33,848 nt of DNA from an uncultured Pseudomonadota bacterium (GTDB taxonomy: Bacteria > Myxococcota_A > Polyangia > Nannocystales > Nannocystaceae): contig CAJXVA010000042.1 of NCBI GenBank assembly GCA_913061055.1, positions 1 through 33,848 on the forward strand, in the 5' to 3' direction. The position numbers were made by a program, and so were the translations under genes. Below, piece by piece: positions 8,451-17,280 of this stretch. The notes beneath the pieces are model-generated. The model was not told where the DNA came from. It made no database searches and worked only from the letters and a program-made list of their open reading frames with translations. Positions within the stretch are counted from its first letter, which is position 1; each line of letters begins with the position of its first letter.

Positions 8451-8457
8451 TGACATG
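8435..8457. promoter_or_regulatory. Inverted repeat (candidate operator 2)
   Basis: CATGTCA-N9-TGACATG is a perfect 7-bp inverted repeat spanning the -10 element and predicted start of the operon promoter. It shares the core TGTCAA/TTGAC with operator 1, so both could bind the same winged-helix dimer. A dimer here would most simply repress the operon. Confidence 0.55.
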
Positions 8458-8500
8458 GAGTTCATGCTTTGAGCTTCACGAAAGAAGAGTCCTGATAAGG

Positions 8501-10606
8501 ATGACCGCCCTCGACAGAGATGTCCCGCCCCGGGTCATGGAGTCCGAATACGCCTCCATCGCGCATGCGCTGGAAGTCGTCGCCGAGGCGGCGGGCAGCC
8601 CGGTGCGTGCCGATGATGCGATGCGAGCCGTTCGTCGCTGTCGTCGGGCCTGCGCGAGTTCGCTCGAGGCGGCCGAGGTCGCTGCGGCCGAGCTGGGTCT
8701 GAGCGTCCGCCGTCGGTCGCCCCATGACGATGCCACGGTGGTCATTCCGTCGGTGGCCGTCCTCGAGGATGGGCGATGGCTCGTCGCCACCGCCCGCCGG
8801 GGACATCGGGTCCTCGTCTCGATCGTCAACGCCCGAACCGTTGCGCAGGAGTCGCTGTCGTTCAAGGAACTCGACGCCCTCACCGTCGACGCCGAGATTC
8901 TGCACTTTTCCCCTCGTCTTGCTTTGCAGGACGTCTCCGCGCAGTCTCGAGCAGAGCTTGGCAAGCGACCGTGGCTGCGGCTGCGCGCGTTTCTTGGGCT
9001 GGAGAAGCGCGACCTTGGGGTCGTCGCGGTCTACGCGGTCGTCATCGGACTGCTGACCCTCGCGACGCCGGTTGCGGTGCAAGCGGTCGTCAACTCTGTT
9101 GCATTCGGCTCGACGCTCCAGCCCCTGGTCGTTCTCACCCTGCTGCTGTTCGGGGGCCTGTCGTTCTCGGCGGTGTTGCGGGTGCTCGAGGCGTATGTCG
9201 TCGAGGTGATCCAGCGCCGGTACTTCGTTCGCGTTGCGGACGACTTCGGGCGACGCCTCGCCAGCGTACCGGTGACAGAGCACGACAAGCGGTTCGGCCC
9301 GGAGCTGGTCAACCGGTTCTTCGATATCGTCGCGGTGCAGAAGTCGTTGTCGACGCTGCTGCTCGACGGTCTCAGCCTGGCCCTTCAGACGGGCGTCGGC
9401 ATGGTCCTGCTGGGCTTCTATCACCCCCTTCTCCTCGCCTTCAACGCGGTACTGGTGACGCTGCTGGTGCTGGTGCTCGCGCTCGGGCGGGGAGCCCTGC
9501 CGACTGCGATCAACGAATCCTCAGCGAAGTATCGGGTCGCCGGGTGGCTCGAGGACATCGCCCGGGCGCCTCGGCTGTTTGTCGGCGCATCCGCGAGAGA
9601 CCACGCTTGGAACCGGTCGGACATCCTCGCGCGGGACTACGTTGCGGCGCGGAAGGGCCATTTCCGAGTCCTACTCCGCCAGCTCTCGGGCGGAATGTTC
9701 CTGCAAGTTTTGGCGGTCGTCTCGCTCCTCGGGGTCGGCGGCTACCTGGTGCTCAACCGGCAGCTGACCTTGGGCCAGCTCGTCGCGGCCGAACTCATCG
9801 TCACAGCGATGGGAGCGGGCTTCACAAAGGTTGGCAAGAACCTCGAGAAATTCTACGACCTTGGCGTCGGGGTTCTGAAGATCGGGTCGGTGCTCGATCA
9901 GCCCACGGAGCGCGTCGGCGGCGAGAGGCCGCACGGTTCGGGACCGCTGGAGATCTCCGCGGGAGCCGTCTCGGTGAGTCGCGGCGGACGAACGCTGGTC
10001 CGCAACATCACGCGCGACATCGAGGCCGGTTCGCGCGTGCTCATCGATGGCAATACCGGGGCAGGCACGACGTCCTTGCTCGAGGTCCTCGGGGGCGTCC
10101 GGCAGCCGGCCGAGGGCGGGATCCAGCACGATGGGCTCGACCTGCGGCGTGCCGACCTGGGCTCTATCCGCGACTTTGCCGTGGTCGTCGGGCACCCGGA
10201 GTTCGTCGCGGGTTCGGTTCTGGACAACCTGTTCCTTGGTGGTGTGCCGTTGCCCGAGCCGGACACCCGCCGACTCTTGCGTCTGCTCGAACTCGAGGAC
10301 GCGGTGGATGCCCTACCTCGAGGGCTCGATGAGCCCATGACGCCCCATGGCAGTCCGTTCTCCGAGCGCCAGCAACGAAGGCTCGCGCTGATCCGCGGCA
10401 TCGCGCACCAGCCAAGGGCGCTGCTGATCGATCGAGCGCTCGATGGTCTGGGCCTGTCGGATCAGGGGATGGTGAGGCTCCTCGATGAGCTGTTCGATCT
10501 CACCGCTCCGTGGACCTTGGTCGTCGTCTCGGAAGAGGCCGTGGTGCGTCGTCGCTGTACGTCTCAACTTCGGATCGAGAATTCTGCGCTCGAGGTGGTG
10601 TCATGA
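8501..10606 (+). CDS. ABC-transporter-type membrane protein with eroded nucleotide-binding domain
   Basis: The protein has 701 aa from the ATG at 8501; an in-frame codon at 8429 lies inside the promoter, and an ATG at 8537 is an alternative start. Residues about 1-130 resemble the peptidase-like domain of type I secretion ABC proteins without a catalytic Cys. A transmembrane region follows (about 175-460). The C-terminal domain has the ABC layout, but the motifs are lost: Walker A reads GNTGAGTT (Thr523 for Lys), the Q-loop region reads VVGHPE, the signature reads SERQ (621-624) for SGGQ, Walker B reads LLIDRA (Arg645 for the catalytic Glu), and the H-loop reads VVSEE. The frame is intact and in an operon, so this looks like a maintained pseudo-ATPase rather than a decaying gene. 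ATP-driven transport by this protein alone is unlikely. Confidence 0.83.
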   Translation: MTALDRDVPPRVMESEYASIAHALEVVAEAAGSPVRADDAMRAVRRCRRACASSLEAAEVAAAELGLSVRRRSPHDDATVVIPSVAVLEDGRWLVATARRGHRVLVSIVNARTVAQESLSFKELDALTVDAEILHFSPRLALQDVSAQSRAELGKRPWLRLRAFLGLEKRDLGVVAVYAVVIGLLTLATPVAVQAVVNSVAFGSTLQPLVVLTLLLFGGLSFSAVLRVLEAYVVEVIQRRYFVRVADDFGRRLASVPVTEHDKRFGPELVNRFFDIVAVQKSLSTLLLDGLSLALQTGVGMVLLGFYHPLLLAFNAVLVTLLVLVLALGRGALPTAINESSAKYRVAGWLEDIARAPRLFVGASARDHAWNRSDILARDYVAARKGHFRVLLRQLSGGMFLQVLAVVSLLGVGGYLVLNRQLTLGQLVAAELIVTAMGAGFTKVGKNLEKFYDLGVGVLKIGSVLDQPTERVGGERPHGSGPLEISAGAVSVSRGGRTLVRNITRDIEAGSRVLIDGNTGAGTTSLLEVLGGVRQPAEGGIQHDGLDLRRADLGSIRDFAVVVGHPEFVAGSVLDNLFLGGVPLPEPDTRRLLRLLELEDAVDALPRGLDEPMTPHGSPFSERQQRRLALIRGIAHQPRALLIDRALDGLGLSDQGMVRLLDELFDLTAPWTLVVVSEEAVVRRRCTSQLRIENSALEVVS

Positions 10607-11934
10607 GCTGGCTTCGTCGAAACCGTGTCGCGCCCACGCCGCTTTCCGCGGCCGGCAGTATTGATGGTGCTCGCGTCCTGGCCTACATGCTCTTGATCGC
10701 GCTCATCCTCTCCGTTGTGGCGCTGGTGTTCACCCCCTGGCAGCAGTCGGTTCGGGGCGGGGGAAGGGTCACCGCCTACGCGCCCCTCGAGCGCCAGCAG
10801 ACGGTCGAAGCTCCGGTGAAGGGCCGGGTGGTTCACTGGCACGTCCAAGAAGGCGACCACGTCGAAGCGGGCGAACCTGTCGTGGACTTGGCCGACAACG
10901 ACCCCGAGTTGATCGCCCGGCTGGAGCGTCAGCGGACGGCCATCATCGCTCGCAGGGAGGCGGCTCGACTCACCATCGTGGTCGCAGATGCCAAGACCGT
11001 CGCGCTGGATGGATCCCGCACGGCAGCGTTCACAAGTGCCTCGCTGAAGTCCCAGATCGCCAAGGACAAGCTCGAAGGGGCGGAGCGAGCCTACGAGGCC
11101 GCCGATGCCGAGAAGGAAACCGCGGGGCTCAACCTCAAGCGAGTCGAAAAGCTCCACTCCGAGGGTCTCGTCTCCACGCGAAAGCTCGAGCTGGCAGAGA
11201 TGAAGGCGCGCACCACCGCGGCCAAGCTCAACAAGGAGAGGGCTTCACTCTCGGCGGCCAAGCGCGAGGTCAAGGCGGCCCAGGCCGACCGGTCCAAGAT
11301 CGACGGAGAGGCCGAGGCCAAGGTCGAGGATGCGAAGTCCTCCATGCAGAAGGCCAAGTCCGACGTGGCGAAAGCGGAGGCCGACCTCGCCAAGCTCGAC
11401 GTCAAGCTCGCGCAGCAGCGTCAGATGCAGGTCGTGGCCCCCCGTGCCGGCACGGTCTTTCAGTTGTCCGCCAAAGAAGGCGGCGAGGTCGTCAAGCCGG
11501 GCGATGCGCTCGCCATCCTGGTCCCCGATGTCACGGCTCGGGCCGTCGAGTTGTGGGTCGACGGCAATGATGCGCCTCTGATCACACCGGGCCGCGAAGT
11601 GCGAATCCAGTTTGAAGGGTGGCCCGCGGTTCAGTTTGTCGGATGGCCGTCGGTTGCTATCGGAACGTTCGGGGGGGAAGTCGCGTTCGTCGACTCGACC
11701 GACAACGGCAAAGGGCAGTTCCGAATCGTCGTCACTCAGCTCGAGGGCGAAGAGTGGCCAGACTCCCGATACCTTCGGCAGGGCGTTCGCGCCAACGGCT
11801 GGGTCCTCCTCAACCAGGTCAGCTTGGGCTACGAACTTTGGAGACTCTTCAACGGGTTCCCGCCGGCGGTGTCGGCCCCTGACGATGCCTCCAAGTCCGC
11901 CTTGGGCGGCAAGAACACGTTGGCGGGCAAATGA
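10603..11934 (+). CDS. HlyD-family periplasmic adaptor (membrane fusion) protein
   Basis: The protein has 443 aa. The start at 10603 overlaps the ABC stop (ATGA). It has one transmembrane helix (about residues 24-44), a biotinyl-lipoyl half motif (VEAPVKGRVVHWHVQEGDHV, about 66-85), and a long Lys/Ala/Glu-rich coiled coil (about 100-285). The second lipoyl half (VVAPRAGTVFQLSAKEGGEV) and a beta-barrel domain follow. This is the standard layout of adaptors that bridge an inner-membrane exporter and a TolC-type channel. Coupling to both neighbours by 4-nt overlaps supports a tripartite machine. Residues about 340-360 contain a short repeated motif (EGWPAVQFVGWPSV), a small oddity in the beta domain. 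Confidence 0.92.
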   Translation: MSWLRRNRVAPTPLSAAGSIDGARVLAYMLLIALILSVVALVFTPWQQSVRGGGRVTAYAPLERQQTVEAPVKGRVVHWHVQEGDHVEAGEPVVDLADNDPELIARLERQRTAIIARREAARLTIVVADAKTVALDGSRTAAFTSASLKSQIAKDKLEGAERAYEAADAEKETAGLNLKRVEKLHSEGLVSTRKLELAEMKARTTAAKLNKERASLSAAKREVKAAQADRSKIDGEAEAKVEDAKSSMQKAKSDVAKAEADLAKLDVKLAQQRQMQVVAPRAGTVFQLSAKEGGEVVKPGDALAILVPDVTARAVELWVDGNDAPLITPGREVRIQFEGWPAVQFVGWPSVAIGTFGGEVAFVDSTDNGKGQFRIVVTQLEGEEWPDSRYLRQGVRANGWVLLNQVSLGYELWRLFNGFPPAVSAPDDASKSALGGKNTLAGK

Positions 11935-13328
11935 TCCGCATCATCGCGCAGTCGCTGCTCGCGGCGACCATCTTCAGCATTTCGGGGAGTGCAAGTGCCG
12001 CGGCACCACTACGCCTCAAGCAGGTTCTCGACTCTGTAGAGGGCACGCACCCTGCGCTCGAGGCATCGGAGCAGAAGCGCGAGGCTGCCCGGGGAAAGGC
12101 GTTGTCAGCCCGAGGCGGCTTCGACCCCAAGGTCGCGCTCAAGGGAAAGTGGACGCCCGTGAGCTACTACGAGAACGCTCAGCTCGACGCGACCATCGAG
12201 CAGGCGACACCGGTATGGGGCGCTTCCGTCTACGCGGGCTATCGCTTCGGTTGGGGCGACTACCCGGTCTACAAAGGGGACCTCCAGACGCGGCAGTACG
12301 GGGAGCTGCGGGCAGGCATCGACATCCCGATCTGGAATGGCGGCCCGATCGATGCGCGCCGGGCCAAGATCGCGACAACCAAGGCCGGGATCCGCGGTGC
12401 CGATGCTCAAGTTGATGCCACGACGTTGGCGCTGCAACGGGAGGCCGCCGCGGCGTACTGGAGCTGGGTGGCAGCGGGGCGAAACCTCGCGATCAGCGAA
12501 GGCCTACTCGAGCTCGCACGGGCGCGGCAGCAAGCGCTGGATGCCCAGGTGGATGCCGGCGCGATCGAAGCGATCAAGAAGGTCGACAACGAGCGGTTGG
12601 TCTTGTCCCGGGAGGCCAAGGTCGTCAAGGCTAAGCAGAAGCTCGACAAGGCCGCGATCGAGCTCTCGCTGTACTACCGAGACGCCGAGCTCCGCCCGGT
12701 ACGGCCCACTGCCGACCAGGTGCCGCCCGAGATCCGCGACCCAGGACCGCCGTCGTCCATCTCCTTGGAGGCGGGCGTCGACGAGGCGCTGGAGCGCCGA
12801 CCCGAGCTCGCTGGACTCGACGCGCAGCGGGACGCCGCGGACGTCGAGGTGCGACTGGCGAAAAACCTGCGCAGCCCCGACGCTTCCGTGCAGGCCTTTG
12901 GCGCCCAGGATTTCGGCCCGGGCACGATTCAGCCTTCCGCCGAGTTTGGCGTGGGCTTCATGCTCTCGATCCCGATTCCGCTCCGAAAGGCTCGCGGCCA
13001 GCTCCAGGTCGCCAAAGCCGAGCTGGCCGGCCTTCGAGCCAAGGTGCGGGGAACGAGGGACAAGATCGAGTCAGAGGTTCGCAAAGCCCATGTGGCCTTG
13101 GTCGCGTCACACCGCGCCTGGGACCTTGCTCGCAGGCAGGCCGAGGCCGCCGCGACGCTCGCCGAAGCCGAGCGCCGTAAGTTTCGGGAGGGCGCCTCGG
13201 ACCTGGTGGTCGTCAACTTGCGCGAGCTCGCGGTTGCGAGCGCGCAAGCCTCGGTCGTCGACACGGCCGCGGACTACCACCGCGCGCACGCCGACTTCCG
13301 GGTCGCCACGGGACAGAGCCCGCTGTGA
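11931..13328 (+). CDS. TolC-type outer membrane efflux/secretion protein
   Basis: The protein has 465 aa and its start overlaps the HlyD-type stop (ATGA). A Sec signal peptide ends at ASA|AA (residues 21-25). Two halves are visible, each rich in Ala/Arg/Lys/Glu heptad-like helices (about 30-85 with 150-225, and 275-330 with 350-450). These are separated by Tyr/Trp/Gly-rich strands (WGASVYAGYRFGWGDYP, and later GVGFMLSIPIPL), the usual pattern of TolC outer-membrane-factor halves. It should form the outer-membrane duct of the tripartite complex. The gene ends 17 bp from the convergent discoidin-like gene, with no hairpin terminator between. Confidence 0.92.
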   Translation: MIRIIAQSLLAATIFSISGSASAAAPLRLKQVLDSVEGTHPALEASEQKREAARGKALSARGGFDPKVALKGKWTPVSYYENAQLDATIEQATPVWGASVYAGYRFGWGDYPVYKGDLQTRQYGELRAGIDIPIWNGGPIDARRAKIATTKAGIRGADAQVDATTLALQREAAAAYWSWVAAGRNLAISEGLLELARARQQALDAQVDAGAIEAIKKVDNERLVLSREAKVVKAKQKLDKAAIELSLYYRDAELRPVRPTADQVPPEIRDPGPPSSISLEAGVDEALERRPELAGLDAQRDAADVEVRLAKNLRSPDASVQAFGAQDFGPGTIQPSAEFGVGFMLSIPIPLRKARGQLQVAKAELAGLRAKVRGTRDKIESEVRKAHVALVASHRAWDLARRQAEAAATLAEAERRKFREGASDLVVVNLRELAVASAQASVVDTAADYHRAHADFRVATGQSPL

Positions 13329-13345
13329 ACCGGAGGTGAGGGCAG

Positions 13346-14155
13346 CTACGCGCCCGAGAGCTGAAGCTCTGCGAATCCGCCGCAGATCGGATCTTCGTGA
13401 CCGGAGAGTTCCAGCTCAACGCGATCTCCGAACACCTCCCCAAGCTCCACGGTCACCGTGGGGTCGGGTGTGCCTGCGAGTGATTCATCCATCTGGAATA
13501 CGGCCTTCTCCCCGAGGAACACCCGCACGGTGACCGCTTCGAACCCGAACTGCTCGTGGAAGTCCGGGTTGGCGTGTCCCCCATTGCCGGTCAGCACGAG
13601 GGTGCTGAGGCAGCGGGGTTCTTCGATGGTCCAGGCGAACCTCGCGGGTCCGCCTTTGGGCCCGGGGCCCGCCGAGAACCAGGAGGTCGCCGGGTCCCCA
13701 TCAACGCTGAGGGCGGCGGGGTACTCGTTGTCCCCGAACGTGGACGACGCCACGACGCTACCCATGGCGGTCACGTCGTTGCTTCCCGGCTGACAGTCCT
13801 CGCCGCTGCCTCCAGAGTCTGAGCCTGTGTCCGTCGGGTCACCCGTCGCGCCAGGGCTGGTCGTTGGCTCCGAGCCGGTCCCCGTCGTGCTGTCGGGTTC
13901 GCCGGTGTCGGCGGTCTCGGGTGCGGTGTCTCCACCGCTCGTGGAGCCGGGGTCGGTCGCGGTCGCGGTCGCGGGGTCGGTCGCGGTCGCGGTCGCGGTG
14001 CTCGTCAGGTTCGTCGTTCCGGCGCCGTCGTCCGATGGAGACTCCGCCCCGTCGGCGCAGCCTCCCGACAGCAGCAGGGCGGTGACAAGCATCGAGAACG
14101 GGAAGGAGCCACGGCAGGTGCGCGTTGGCAGGGAGGATTCGAGTCGATCCGGCAT
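13346..14155 (-). CDS. Lipoprotein with discoidin-like (F5/8 type C-like) C-terminal domain
   Basis: The protein has 269 aa. The signal region ends in LLLSGGC (lipidated Cys about residue 33). The n-region is long, so an internal ATG (residue 22, position 14092) is a possible start, but neither has a good ribosome binding site. Residues about 45-120 are a Thr/Ala/Asp/Ser/Gly linker encoded in part by a tandem DNA repeat. The C-terminal 140 residues (VASSTFGDNEYPAALSVDGD, ATSWFSAGPG, the final FAELQLSG) resemble a galactose-binding/discoidin domain (NPCBM/F5-8C style). Such domains bind sugars or polysaccharide, and the ligand here is unknown. It is probably displayed on the outer membrane. 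Confidence 0.78.
   Translation of the reverse strand: MPDRLESSLPTRTCRGSFPFSMLVTALLLSGGCADGAESPSDDGAGTTNLTSTATATATDPATATATDPGSTSGGDTAPETADTGEPDSTTGTGSEPTTSPGATGDPTDTGSDSGGSGEDCQPGSNDVTAMGSVVASSTFGDNEYPAALSVDGDPATSWFSAGPGPKGGPARFAWTIEEPRCLSTLVLTGNGGHANPDFHEQFGFEAVTVRVFLGEKAVFQMDESLAGTPDPTVTVELGEVFGDRVELELSGHEDPICGGFAELQLSGA
13951..13998. repeat. Tandem repeat encoding the TATATATDP linker
   Basis: Two copies of a 24-bp unit, each built from a GGTCGC hexamer, encode the repeated Thr-Ala/Asp-Pro linker of the discoidin-like lipoprotein. Internal repeats of this kind expand and contract by slippage, so linker length is likely to vary between strains. Confidence 0.75.
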
Positions 14156-14311
14156 GAGGGCTTCGTTGTTCTGCCGGGGTGGAACCTCCGGCGTGCCCCT
14201 CCAGACGGATACCGAGGTGGTTTGGATCCCGGAAAACGATCTTTTTGGTCAAAGACCGCCCGTTGGCGTTGTTGCTTGGCGGATCTGTACGGGTGCGGTG
14301 CGACCTGAGAC

Positions 14312-15730
14312 TCAGCCGACCGCCCAGAACTCGATCGTGAAGCTCAGGCCGTCTTGTGCGGGCCGGGTCAGCGTGCATGGGTCCATCCCGGAGCACACCA
14401 AGCTCATCGGAGCCCCGTAGTCGATCGTCCAAGGGACGGTGAGGCTGCCGTCGAGAACTGAGACGGAGACGGTGACATCTTCGGCCTCTCCGCAGACAAC
14501 AGCGCAGCCTTCAGATACGACCTCCCACAGGCCAGACACCTCGCAGGTGTCCGTGCCGCCTTCGCAGGTGAGCGTGATCGTTGCGGCATCGGTCGCCACG
14601 CCGGTGCCGGACACCGAGATGTTGGCGGGGGGGCTGCAGCCCGAAGTGTCGTACTGGCACGTCACGCATGAGAGCTCGCCGACGCCCAGGTCGAGGCTGG
14701 CGCAGTCTTCGTCGCCGACGTCTCCGTCGCACGCTTCGCCCCGATCGACGAAGCCATTGCCGCAGCCTTCACCGCTGCAATCCGAGACGTCGAAGTCGCA
14801 GTCTGGGGAGCATTTCAAGTCGCCGCCTTCGAATCCAAGGGAGTCACAGCTTGCGTCACCGAGATCGAGGCCGTCGCAAGTCTCCCCCTGCTGCGTGGCA
14901 CCGTCGCCGCAGACCGAGCAGTTTTGTGGGTCGAAGGTGCAGTCATCCGCACATCCAAGGGCTCCGCCGCTGAAGTCGAGATCCTCGCAGGCGGCTTGGT
15001 TGAGGTCTGCGCCGTCGCATGCCTCGCCCTCCTCGGCGATCCCGTTGCCGCAGCTTCCACATGCGGATGTGTCGAGGGTGCAGCCGGGGCCACACCCCAC
15101 GTTTCCAGCCCCCTCGAGCCCGGCCTCCGCGCAGCTGATATCCGAGACATCTCCGTCACACTCTTCGGGCGCGGTGACTTGCCCATCACCGCAGCTGCTG
15201 CACGCGCTGTAGTCGAGCTGGCATGCTTGGGTGCAGGCCAACAACTCGCGTGCGTCACCCAGGCCTACGTCCGCGCACGAAGACACTGCTCCGAGGTTGG
15301 AGCCGTCGCACTGTTCATCTGGGTCCACCGCTCCGTTGCCGCACGGAGAGCAGCTGGACACGTCGAGTTCACATGTGTCTGTGCAGGACAGTGCGCCCGA
15401 CGAGAACCCCTGGGAGGCGCAGGATTCGTCGCCGATATCGGAACCGTCGCACGCTTCTGTGGGGTCGAGCACTCCATCGCCGCACTCCCCTCCGGCGTCC
15501 GTGTCAGTGTCTGGGGGGACGCATTGTTGCGCATAGATCTCCGCCAGCTCGCCATAGCGTTGCCCCGATGCGCAGTCCGGGTCGGGAAAGCTGCAGTATC
15601 CCGTGGGTTGGCATGCTCCGGCGATCCCGCCGTTGGAGCAGGCGTCGTCACCCATGCACTGGAACCCAGCGGAGGACTGGCACGACAGCAGCCCAAGCAT
15701 CGCCGGGAGGAGCAAGGACAGCCCACGCAC
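14312..15730 (-). CDS. Lipoprotein with six Cys-rich repeats (myxobacterial DUF4215-like)
   Basis: The protein has 472 aa, with a GTG start and a strong lipobox (MLGLLSC, Cys17). After an N-terminal Cys-containing segment come six repeats of about 45 aa (roughly residues 80-370). Each has the form CG[ND]G...GE.CDG..[LI]...SC...GF.GG.L.C...C.[FL]D.S.C, with 6-7 Cys. This matches the Cys-rich repeat family common in myxobacterial surface proteins. The last 100 residues form a separate domain, probably beta-sandwich, ending ...SFTIEFWAVG. The Cys content implies a disulfide-stabilised rod outside the cytoplasm; ligand and function are unknown. It is divergent from the esterase gene with 54 bp between starts. 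The upstream 156 bp (14156-14311) toward the discoidin-like gene shows nothing clear. Confidence 0.85.
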   Translation of the reverse strand: MRGLSLLLPAMLGLLSCQSSAGFQCMGDDACSNGGIAGACQPTGYCSFPDPDCASGQRYGELAEIYAQQCVPPDTDTDAGGECGDGVLDPTEACDGSDIGDESCASQGFSSGALSCTDTCELDVSSCSPCGNGAVDPDEQCDGSNLGAVSSCADVGLGDARELLACTQACQLDYSACSSCGDGQVTAPEECDGDVSDISCAEAGLEGAGNVGCGPGCTLDTSACGSCGNGIAEEGEACDGADLNQAACEDLDFSGGALGCADDCTFDPQNCSVCGDGATQQGETCDGLDLGDASCDSLGFEGGDLKCSPDCDFDVSDCSGEGCGNGFVDRGEACDGDVGDEDCASLDLGVGELSCVTCQYDTSGCSPPANISVSGTGVATDAATITLTCEGGTDTCEVSGLWEVVSEGCAVVCGEAEDVTVSVSVLDGSLTVPWTIDYGAPMSLVCSGMDPCTLTRPAQDGLSFTIEFWAVG

Positions 15731-15784
15731 GGCGTCGAGGGTACCTCAGCTCGGAGGCGCTCTGGGCTGATACGGTGGCGCGCG

Positions 15785-17212
15785 ATGGGTGTCACGGTAC
15801 GTACGGGCGTGGTTTGGAGCGCTTTCGCTCTGCTTGGATGTGGGAGCGCCGAGCCTTCGGAGGCGGAGACCGAGCAGAGCTCCTCCGCGACCTCCAGCGA
15901 CACGAGCAGCGGTGGCACAAGCATCACCCCCACGTCCTCGGAGGCCTCGAGCGGTGGGGGGCCCACGAGTGGGTCCACGAGTTCCGATGGTGGATCCATG
16001 TCGGACGCTGACGAGTCCGGGACCACCGGCGAGACCGCGCCCAGCGACTGCGACCGGCTCGATGTTTTCGTCGAGGAACTTGGCCGAGCGGAGCCCAAAA
16101 CCGTCGATGCGGCGATCGACACGTTCGTTCGGGAAGCGCAGTACGGCGGACACGGTCTCCCGTTCCGCTGTGACGACCGGGTCGTCTTCGTCGCCGTGGC
16201 TTCGGGACCGCTCTTTGTCGCAGGCGACTTCAACGATTGGGAGCCGCTGCCGATGACGCGGCCGGTCGATGGCGCGCCGCTCCTGGTTGCGGACGTGCCC
16301 GTCGAGGTGCCCGGGGGCCTGTACAAGTTGGTGGACGGCGAGCTGTTCATTGCCGACCCACTGGCCCGCAGATACGGCTGGGACCGGTTTGGCGAGTACT
16401 CGCTCGTCGACTCCGACTCGGGGCGGAGTCACCACGAGCGCTGGCCCGCGTTCGGCGAAGCGGTCGAGCCGCTGCAGCCGCGGACCCTTCGTGTCTATGT
16501 GCCGGCCGCGGCCAATGCCGCCGAAGATGTCGCCGTGCTGGTCATGCATGACGGGCAGAATCTGTTCGACCCCGAGGGGATCTCCGGCGGTTGGAGAGCG
16601 TCTCAAACGGCCGAGCAAATGATCGCCGAAGACGAGATCGATCCGGTCCTCATCGTCGCGATCGACAACACGTCGGCCCGCTTCGAGGAGTACACCCACG
16701 TCACGGACGACATCGGTGGTGGCCCCATCGGTGGGCAGGCCGACGACTACGCGGACTTCGTGGTTGAGGGTGTGTTGCCGTTCATCGCGGAGCGGTATCC
16801 GACCCGGAGCGGCCCGGGAAACACCGCGGTGTTGGGCAGTTCCCTTGGCGGGCTCGTGAGTCTGCACCTCGCACATCGCCACCCGGACGTCTTCGGGGCT
16901 GTCGGCTCCATGTCGGGAACTCTGGGCTGGGGTACGTTCGGTCTCGACAACGAGACGATGCTCGACCGGTATGCCGACACCGCGCCAGCAGGGCTGTTGG
17001 TCTACGTCGACAGCGGAGGTGCAGGACCGTGTCCGGGCGGCAGCGGCGATAACTACTGCGAGAACGTCGCCTTTGCGGATCTGATGCGGTCCCTGGGTTG
17101 GGTCGACGAAGATGATCTCTTCTATCGGTGGGACCCAGAGGCTCCACACAACGAGGTCGCTTGGGCGTCGCGGTTCGGTATCGCTCTCGGTGTGCTGAGC
17201 TCCGGTCAGTAG
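15785..17212 (+). CDS. Lipoprotein esterase (esterase D / enterochelin-esterase-like) with N-terminal E-set domain
   Basis: The protein has 475 aa. The start at 15785 gives a lipoprotein signal (MGVTVRTGVVWSAFALLGC, Cys19); the frame is open upstream only as antisense of the Cys-rich gene. A Ser/Thr/Gly linker (about 20-90) precedes a CBM48/glycogen-binding-like E-set domain (FVAGDFNDWEP at about 143-155). A Fes/esterase-D alpha/beta hydrolase follows, with nucleophile motif GSSLGG (Ser353) and a C-terminal HNEVAW bearing the likely catalytic His (about 454). This two-domain order is that of enterochelin esterases and feruloyl-esterase-like enzymes. No siderophore genes lie nearby, so the natural ester is unknown. 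The lipid anchor indicates envelope or surface action. Confidence 0.87.
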   Translation: MGVTVRTGVVWSAFALLGCGSAEPSEAETEQSSSATSSDTSSGGTSITPTSSEASSGGGPTSGSTSSDGGSMSDADESGTTGETAPSDCDRLDVFVEELGRAEPKTVDAAIDTFVREAQYGGHGLPFRCDDRVVFVAVASGPLFVAGDFNDWEPLPMTRPVDGAPLLVADVPVEVPGGLYKLVDGELFIADPLARRYGWDRFGEYSLVDSDSGRSHHERWPAFGEAVEPLQPRTLRVYVPAAANAAEDVAVLVMHDGQNLFDPEGISGGWRASQTAEQMIAEDEIDPVLIVAIDNTSARFEEYTHVTDDIGGGPIGGQADDYADFVVEGVLPFIAERYPTRSGPGNTAVLGSSLGGLVSLHLAHRHPDVFGAVGSMSGTLGWGTFGLDNETMLDRYADTAPAGLLVYVDSGGAGPCPGGSGDNYCENVAFADLMRSLGWVDEDDLFYRWDPEAPHNEVAWASRFGIALGVLSSGQ

Positions 17213-17280
17213 GGGCGGCCGGCGCGACAGTGAGGGTGGCGTGGTCTGTTGCTTTGTCGGTATTGTGAAGTTGGATTCGG

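Noticed and set aside
13951..13998. Regular short repeats considered as a CRISPR-like array
   Set aside because: The repeats are contiguous, in frame and encode a Thr-Ala-Asp-Pro linker; there are no spacers and no cas genes.
14924..15784. Upstream extension of the esterase frame by 287 codons
   Set aside because: The stretch is exactly antisense to the Cys-rich repeat gene, and a lipoprotein signal peptide begins at 15785.
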